Shown here piece after piece: positions 55,601-64,000 of a DNA stretch of 64,000 nucleotides. Below the pieces are notes generated by a model. That model worked only from the letters and a program-made list of their open reading frames with translations, was not told the DNA's origin and did not search any database. The DNA lies in contig JAHNUO010000008.1 of the NCBI GenBank assembly GCA_019787685.1, forward strand, positions 1,178,001 to 1,242,000, written 5' to 3'. Position 1 is the first letter of the stretch. Every line of letters begins with the position of its first letter. This stretch comes from Chiua virens (Eukaryota > Basidiomycota > Agaricomycetes > Boletales > Boletaceae). The translations under genes and the position numbers were made by a program.

Positions 55601-58600
55601 CTCGGACGCGCCCGCACACGAAACCAAAGAAGAGCACGACGAGCGCCTGGAAGCGCTCTTTGAATGGGTCGGCATGGCTTGTCTGGGTGCACAGAGGCAC
55701 GTTCAGTCTTGTTCGTGTTGCTGACGTGTTCACATGCCCACCAGGTTATGCGCCAACGACCGCGTCGACCCGTACGTCGCGGTGTATGAAGCGCCCTCGC
55801 CTGCCTCGGTCGGCGACGTGACGCGTGTGCAGTGGAAAGGCCTCATGGGCAGTGCCTTTGTGCGATCTGTGATAGATACCGCCGTGTATGTCGTTCTCGT
55901 TCTCTTTTCTCGTCTCACGTCATCGACCGCTCATCTAGGTCGACCTTGTCGGCGTCTAACACGGATAAGCCGTTTATCGCTGTCACGTTGCGTTCTAATC
56001 TCGTGACGCCTGTGTCGTACCTGCCAGAGTCCACGGGGAAAGAAGCACCTCTTAGAGTACCTGGTCTAGAAGCGGAAGACACCGTCTGCTTCATTCTATC
56101 AAAGTTGACGAACAAAACCACATGGGCGATCGGCGAGAATATCGGCAAATGGGACGCGAGGTGGGGCTAATTTGATCAAGACACGTACAGGTTAAATGTA
56201 CAGATTGCAAAGCGAATGAGATTCCGAGCTCTAAAGCTAGTCTAATCTAATCACTTGCCGCAACATAAGAACTATAGAAGGCACATGATGGTACAGCAAA
56301 GCAGGTGTCAGTAATGCTTTGCAGTCTGTATATATGATGGATAAGTGAGTGGATTAGATTATGCGTACGGAAAAAAAGAAGCAAAAAAAATTTAAATGAA
56401 GGTAGATGCGCGCAAAATGCCCCTCAAAAGCCCAAGAGAAATGCGGAAAAAGGGATCGCATAGATGGAGGAGATTTGAGTGGGTTGCAACGGGTCGGAGT
56501 TAGACAGTTACGTCACGGATACGAATGAGTGCGGGGGAAAGATGTGTGTATGATGTGCGGGCGTGCAGGTTTGTAAAGGGGCCACTAGAAGACGGCGAAG
56601 CAGAGTGACTTGGGTTGCGCGCCCAAGAGTAGAGTCTAGGAGTGCTGGCAGGCGGGGGAGACATGGAGATCTGTGCCGCAGGCGTGTGGTAGGGTGGCGT
56701 AGAAGGTGACGGTACGACACGGTCTGCAGAGCGACGTGGAGTACTAGGTACCGGAATAGGCGCGCTCGGCGTGGGCACCACAAGCGACTCATCACGTTGT
56801 GGATAAGGCGCCATCCGCCTTGCCAGCACCGGCGTGAACCGTCTCGAATACGACAACCGTAACTCGGACATGTGCGAACCCGTCCTCGTTTCCTCGGCAG
56901 CACGTCTTGCAAAACCGATCCGGACGCCCGAGTCCACGATATCCAACGGCGCGTACCCGTTGTGCATCTGCCTGACATCGTGGAACGCATCCACGACGAG
57001 ATGCGCGGGGTCTTCAGCACCAGCAGCGAGCGGGCTCTCGACCTCGTCGTCGCTCAGACTGCTCTCGGACATGATCGGGCTGGCGTTGCGCACGGGGATG
57101 CCCATCCGAACGACCAACATGTCGCGTTCTTCTTCCTCCTCTTCCTCTACTACCACGTCCTCTACCGTGGGTGGGTTTACGGGTGTGACGGGGTCGACAA
57201 AGTCCTCGTACACGGCGTTTTCATTGTCAAAGAACTCGTCCGAGTCGGGGTCAAAGGCATTGAGAAGCGACCACCGTTCATAGATGGGCGGTTCTGGATC
57301 CCGCACTGCAGGGGTGGACTTGAACGCGCGCGAATAAAGAGGGCGACCCATTCTGATTTTGAATTTTTGATGGCGAGACTACTAAAACACTGAGATGAAG
57401 GTTTGCGGGTGTGGGGTATAAGAGAAACGGAAGGGAAGTTTACTTGGCCACGTCAGGACAAGGTCGGTTTTTAAATTACGAAAAAGGGTCTGCCATGTTT
57501 AGGGCAGGTGCGGCGTTAAGCGGCTATCTCAAATCTCAACTGGTCCACTCATCATTTCTGACGACGACGCCGGGAACGTTGGTTGTTAATTATACACCCC
57601 ATTGTCCCACAAAGAGTCAAACCCGCGTTCGCCGTGGCCCACAGCCAGAGAAAACACCCACCCAATGGACTCGAAAGCGCTAGATTGCCCCTCGTAATCA
57701 CATCATTTCCGATTCATAATTCGTCGGTGACAGTGAACTGCCTTGATCAGATCAGATTGGGCACATTATCCTTTTCATGTTCAGGCGCCACCACTCCCCA
57801 CTGTTATCATCGCCTAGCCTCACTCATCCACAGCGAGTTGCAGTGGATCCGAACAAGCTGTGTGTTGGTCCCACTCCCAATGGTGGTCGATTGATCGTTT
57901 AGATCTGTGCACTGCAAATATAATCCATCGTCACCGCACATGACTCAGGACCATTCTGATCTGAGCACTTGAGCAGTTCTGTTCCGCAGTCAACGGCAAA
58001 AGGCGATCAAACTGCCCATCTTTCGGAATCGACTCAGATCCTCAGGCCTCAGGCCTCAGACTCGAACGGGCCCGTTGAACGGTTCTTGTGCGATCCTGGC
58101 CACAATCATCTGTCTTTCGCGTAAGTCAGCTTAATCTCCGTGTCATCACCAATCATCCATGCGATGCGACCACCTGACTACCTCTTTCTCACCGAGGATA
58201 TTCCACCGTCGTTTCCACGGAGACATGGGTGACCCCATTCGACCGCGAGGCGCGGTTGTATTTACGCCTCCTTCTGACACCCTCACAGGGTATACCGATA
58301 CCCGCTCCATCGATCGCCTTTCTCCCTCTTGGCGTCTTCTACACTCTCAAACACCCCGTTCGCCTCCAAACCCCCTTCATAACCTTCGATGATCTCATCC
58401 CTCTCCCCGCGATCCCGCCGTGCGTTCTCCGCCTTGAGCCAAAACCTCACAACGACCGTCGAGATCAGCCCAAAGCAAATGTACATCAACACCAGCCCGT
58501 GTCCCAGCGGATACCACGGCGTCTGGTTCGCACGGTAAACATTCGAACTGATCGCACCCTGAATGTTTCCCCTAAAACGTACGGTCAGCCTCAGCGGCGT

Positions 58601-61600
58601 TCTGGGTGTGTGACATACACGGAGATGACCATCGCGAGGGAAACACTGCGCTTGTAAGACCCTTCGACGTTATTCCCCACCCACGCCCTATGTTGTGGAC
58701 GTACGGATCAGCACTCTTTCTAGGCGATCTTAGATCTGAAACATGTACGCACGCTGTGTTAGCTATTCGCGTCCGTCGTCTCCGGTGAATGAACACGTTA
58801 TGCACGGTGGACACGATACGTACGAATACATGGGTAGATGCCACTGCAAATAATGAGGACGGGTAGATCTATCGAATCACGTGTACTCACCAGGCGGCTA
58901 AATATACGGCGACGTACGAGAGTGTCGCGTTGCGAGAACTAAGCAATATTATGTACCCCATTGCAGCTGAAGCGAGATGAACCCGCATCCCTAGGCAACA
59001 GGTGTCATGCAATCTAAATTACGTACCGATGACGAGGCATCCCCTGTAATATGTGCATATCAAACGCACACCTGAGCCGAAAATCGAAGAAGAGTGTCGA
59101 GAGACCTACAGATTGAACAAGCCACGGTTCCCATAACGGTCAGCGAGCAAACCGACGACGCAGGTGACGATACACGCTGCCACGTAGACGGGTATCGTCA
59201 ACAAGTTGGCTGCAGTCGCCTCGAAACCTACATGCTATCAGTAATCTGATCCTCAAAAACACTAAATGTGGCATCAATTCACCCAGCTGTCAGCAACGGA
59301 AGCGAATTCGCGTGAGGAACCGAAAGAGAAACCGAGCTCGAAAGACGAAAACGTACCTCGGAAATAATACTCGGCAAAAACAACGCAAAGGCGTACAAAG
59401 GCATGTCAGCCCCAGAGTATACGATGACTAGATCACATGCGTTCAGTCCCCTCCCACAGACGTGAGACAGACGTACTATAAAGGTATGTCTTCCAATCTG
59501 CCAAGCTCGCCACGATGTTTTTCCACCGGAGACGCTCGCCAGCGGCACTAAGTTGATCATCCCCCTGAAGACGCCGGATGACGACCGTGCGCTCCGCCTC
59601 GGTGAGGAATTTGGCGTCGTCGGGGAAATCAACGATGATCCAAAAGGACAAGGTGCCTGCAACGACCGTCGCAAGACCCTCGAGAATGAATATCCACTGC
59701 CAGGCTGCTTTACCACCGATCCCATTCATTTTGGAGATCCCAGCCTGCATTGGGAGTCAGAGTCGATCCGTGGACGGGAGGCATGGATCCTTACCGCAAG
59801 GAGACCACCGAACGCACCCGACACGGTCGCGGCGGAGAAAAAGATAGCGATCCTGACCCCGAACTCACTGCGCTTGTACCAACTGCCATTGCCGGACATG
59901 AGCTCGATGTCGTGTGATCCGACAGGCGAATACGCACCACGAAAGGTAGTAGGTGACGCCCGGAAACAGTCCTGCCTCGAACATACCGAGCATCCACCGA
60001 ATCGCTATCGGACGACTCGATATAAAACCACCATGTATCTATTGCACCGCAATCACGTACCCATAAGACCGCTGAAATTCGAAACGAGACCTTGCACCGT
60101 CTGTATTAAGGATTGGATCAGATCCGCCGTGTGATCATTCTCGAATGCATACCATCATGACACCCCACAACACCATCAGGATCGATAACCAGACAGACGG
60201 CCGCAAACGCTTCAAAATGACATTGGACGGGACCTGAATCCGATTTGAGCCCAACGACGTCACACACATCAAACGCACGCACCTCGAAAATGGCATACGA
60301 GATGAAAAAGATTGTCAACGAGAGTAAGTATTGCGTGTCCGTCAGATGCAAGTCTGTTTCCATGCTATACAACTACGCCGTCGAGTCAACCCCGAGCGTC
60401 CGCGGCGCACACGGAGCGAGCGACGCACCTTGGCATTCCCGATACTCGTCCGGTCGAGGAACGCGAGAAGGTACAAAAATGCTAACCAGGGGATCGTACG
60501 CGAGTCCACCTTGCGCATCAGCTTCTGCGTGTCGACGCCTGAGACGTCGACCGCGGGGTTGAACATGTCCGGGGCGTGTTCCGACTTCTGCGGCGCGCCG
60601 CCGCCATTTTCGATGTGCGTGGGGTGTTCCTTATCGGTGAGGCTGGTGTCGGCCATGATTCTTACTGCTAGCACGGGTTAGTTCTAGACTTCTTGGATTC
60701 AGAGCGCTTCGTGACGTCGGCGGGTTCCTAGTGCTGGGTCGCCGAGGCCTCGTTCAAGTTGTTGGGACGAGGGCGAGGAGCGAGAGAGGAAGTAAGACCC
60801 AGCTGTCCAGGTTTGATTCTGTATATATACCACCCGCCCGACGGTGATTCAATCGTTCGCACTTCTCATGATGTTAACCTATCATGTGAGTTACATAACA
60901 ACGAGGCGTCGAGTGTCACATCCAATGCGTGTTCTGCCGGGCATCATGATGCGTGAGTGTACATTGTCCAGTTGGACACGTTCCATTGAACTTGGACGTC
61001 GACGTGATCGGGTGGAGTCATCCGAAACCCCGGATGACCAGTTTGGGACACCCGTTTGCGCCAGGCCCACCAATCACTGACATCATGTCACGAACACCAA
61101 GCCCACGGATGTCACACGACGTTGGACGATGGGAAAGACCAGTTCGATGCCAGGGGAAAGGAGGCGCGACGAGCGGAGCGGCCCCATTATATACACGACT
61201 GAGCGAACAGACTCGGTAACATACATGTGTCCATACGAAAACACAGACCACTACGTAGGGGTTCGTCCTCTTACAACACATCACAACGGTCGACCGATAA
61301 TAACATGACGCAAGTACTGTTGTCTCCAATATGAGGTGATGTCACATGTGATAAGTGGGGTGCGAACGACGGGGGTGATTTGTCCTATTACTGCCTGAAC
61401 TATACATGCACCCGCCGGCGCGATCGACCAATCCCGGGCTAAACGCGTTTCCACGGCCGTCTGCAATTTGGAGGGGCCGGCATCTGGAAAATGAGCTTTC
61501 CGGAGTCCGGACGTCCGAGCAGTCCGAGTCACATGTCTTGTAGCTCACATGACCCACTCAAAGTTAGGGCAGAGATTGAACTTGGTCCAATGATCAATCA

Positions 61601-64000
61601 TGATTCATAGTTCCATGGTGGTTGTGTCATGCCCTCCACCGAGACTTTTTGGAAAACGAAAGCATAAATCGAAACATAAAATGAAATTGAAAAGCTAAAG
61701 TGGAAACAGAAAAGTTTTGTCCGGCGAGGTGCGTCAAAGGGTCCGTGACTCAAGGTGGTCACGTCATTGACTATCAGCATCGCGAAGTAATACTAACGAA
61801 TGCGTTATAGGTCGAGATCGCTGGCGGTGATTCTATCTAAGCCTTGAATCACGGCCAGTTCTCGCTGCGATATTGGGACATGGTTCCAACTTTAACTCCA
61901 AACTCCAAGCGACGTCTCCGGCACAGCGGCTGAGTTCAAGCGGAGATTCAGCTCCGGCGAACATGCCGACGTCAGTAACTCTCGTCCGCTGCCGTTGGCT
62001 CAGTCGCATCGTCGGTGCATCACAATCAGTGGTGCTCGCTCAAACCCTCCCACACGGTCAGAGGTGTGGTCCACACCTCCGTTCCATGTGGAAGCAGATC
62101 CAATATTCACATCCCTGAAAGAAAAGAGAGCCAATCGGAGTTGCGTGGGAATTACTTGGCAAATATTTGATCTGAGTTGATCCCTAACATGCCCCTAATC
62201 CCGACTCGCTTAGCTTCCTCGATATGACGCCTTCTTCTTCCCGTGACCTTATCCAGGATGACAGCTCCAACGATGGTGATCATCGTCGAATGGATGAGGA
62301 GGTGCAACAGGTTCTGGCCGAAGACAAAGTAGAGTGGCGAGCGAACCCATCACTCGGAGAACTGCTCCTAGTGCTCGATGCCATAATTGAGAAGGACCCT
62401 CGACTGGATCATAAGTATGCCGACCCTCGGAGCCAGAAGAACCTCTTGAAGGATCACTCCTGGATGAAGTCTGAGATAGAGAGTGCTTGGAAAGAAAAGT
62501 CATACCGCAACATTCGCAGACTCGGTACCCATTAATCACGCTTGCACGTCGTTATCTTTTAATTAACCTCCTCATCATCTGTAGCCATTCTTCAACCCGC
62601 TACAGTACGACGTGAGTTCAAGTTTCTCTGCCAGTGTGGACCTGTCCTTACGTTGACATCCCTAGAAAATATTTCCCCGGAGCGCCTCAGTAAATTGAGG
62701 GCTGCTTTGAGTCGCCCTTTCCGAGGCGATGCCCTCGATGCATTTTTCAACTATCTCGAGCAAAATGACAAGGCATTCAACAATCATCCAAACCAGTACT
62801 ATGGCAAGTTTTGCTCCGTAGTCCAAAGCTCGGGTTGTGGAAAGACGCGTTTAATGCTTGAGGTAAATCTCACATAGTGCCTGACGATGCAGTTGACACG
62901 TACGCTTCCATGCAGCTCAGAAAAAAGAATGTTTGCGTACTATACATGAACATCCGATCCCCAGAAGACGCCCAAGGAGACGCCCAAGGAGATCCTCCCC
63001 GGGATGATATACCTGCAGACATTCTTACGGCATATTGCAACACTGAACGGGAGTACTCTACACGATGTCGTGCATTTTTCGCAGCGGTCTTCAAAGTCCT
63101 TGGCAGGTTGCCATGGACCCTCGATTGGTGTGAAAATATGCGCGACATCGGAAACATCGCTCGTACCCAGTTTTTTCTAGAGTTACAAGATGAATTTGGC
63201 AAGGTGAGCACGGCGGATTCACGAAATAAATTTCATTGTCACATCGCTACTCGAAGGTCCTAAGAGAAATGTCTTCGTCCTTGCCCACCAAGATCATGGA
63301 GGAGTACTACAAGAAGATGGTGGCTGGAAGGATATCGGCGAGGCAGAACCAACCCAGGCTGGTGATTGCCCTTGATGAGGCTCATGTATTACATGAAACC
63401 CGGATTTCCGATTCAGTTCTGGAAACGGTATTACTCCAGGCCATCAAGGAATATTCCAAGTTGATGCATCCAGTCTGGGTTGTGTTCGCATCAACCATGT
63501 CGAGAGCTGTACACTATCCGTCCCCTCAAACACTGTGTACGTGACACTATTCGTTTGTTGTGTTCTTCATTAAAGTGATCCCAGTTCCCTCCCAAAGGGT
63601 GGCTATAGAGGGACAACTACGTTTCCCGCCATTTATACAGCTTGGATGGGATCAGCATGCTCCATCGCTCAAGGATGCTCTGCAAGATGATGTTGCAACT
63701 GGGGAACACATAATTAAATATGGCCGTCCATTGTGCGCACTTATTTTTTTATTTTTGTGTTTTGCGTCCGTTAATTATTCGCAGATGGATGTCACTGTCG
63801 GAAAACAACAATACCTCCCTTTCAGGCATCCTTGATTTGGCTGGACAGAAACTGTGCGGAGTCGGAATGGCGGCCTTTGACCTACGGATCGACCATCAGG
63901 CTTTCGCCGTACTCGCTCAAAGATTCGGTCTCGACATCACTTTTGGTCACCGTGACGCTGTTCGTTACGCCAAGGATCTGGTTGCAAGTCATCTTCGTGT

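Overview
The window looks like an agaricomycete (mushroom-forming) basidiomycete chromosome. Introns are spliceosomal and mostly 48-95 bp (GT...AG with CTNAC-like branch sites). The transposons are of types known from this group: chromodomain Ty3/Gypsy elements, Plavaka and PIF/Harbinger. One conserved eukaryotic gene (RNase P/MRP subunit Rpp40) sits in the right part. I saw no bacterial operons, CRISPR arrays or rRNA genes. Names A to D are my own labels for the LTR retrotransposons.

Layout. (1) 1-26.8 kb is a nest. Element B is a minus-strand chromodomain Gypsy element (514-26785, 5-bp target duplication GGTGG). It is broken by a solo LTR (2263-2967, duplication GCGC), by element A (a different plus-strand Gypsy element, 4046-14064) and by element C (plus strand, 17788-25622, duplication GCGCG). 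C is nearly intact and has an uninterrupted 1.6-kaa pol frame. (2) 26.8-29.4 kb holds degenerate flank, a solo LTR with duplication GATTG and one possible LTR of another family. (3) 29.4-36.3 kb is a PIF/Harbinger-type DNA transposon with a spliced DDE transposase gene and a convergent Myb/SANT-like gene; a solo LTR splits the latter. (4) 37.2-41.3 kb is a decayed Plavaka-type transposase gene, also split by a solo LTR. (5) 41.3-48.0 kb is element D, a third chromodomain Gypsy copy whose 3' end has been replaced by an inverted LTR fragment. (6) 49.7-53.1 kb (minus) and 62.2-64 kb (plus) are inverted copies of one multi-exon P-loop ATPase gene; the left copy carries a solo LTR in an intron. (7) 54.7-60.7 kb is a short ordinary gene island: Rpp40, a proline/serine-rich hypothetical protein and an allantoate-permease-like MFS transporter.

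Main findings. The B/C/D chromovirus family shows signs of Tf1/sushi-type self-priming: the first 11 nt predicted for the transcript, 33 nt after the start of TATAAATA, are the exact reverse complement of the primer-binding site. Gag and pol are joined by a conserved -1 frameshift heptamer (G GGT TTT, then TAA) followed 6 nt later by a conserved hairpin. Element A carries an antisense three-exon gene with a textbook Zn(II)2Cys6 spacing that is still open, although the sense gag-pol of the same element has at least six stop codons. A also ends with an extra 289-nt copy of its own leader downstream of the 3' LTR. Premature stops across the elements are almost all explained by C-to-T (or G-to-A) changes, suggesting cytosine-deamination decay.
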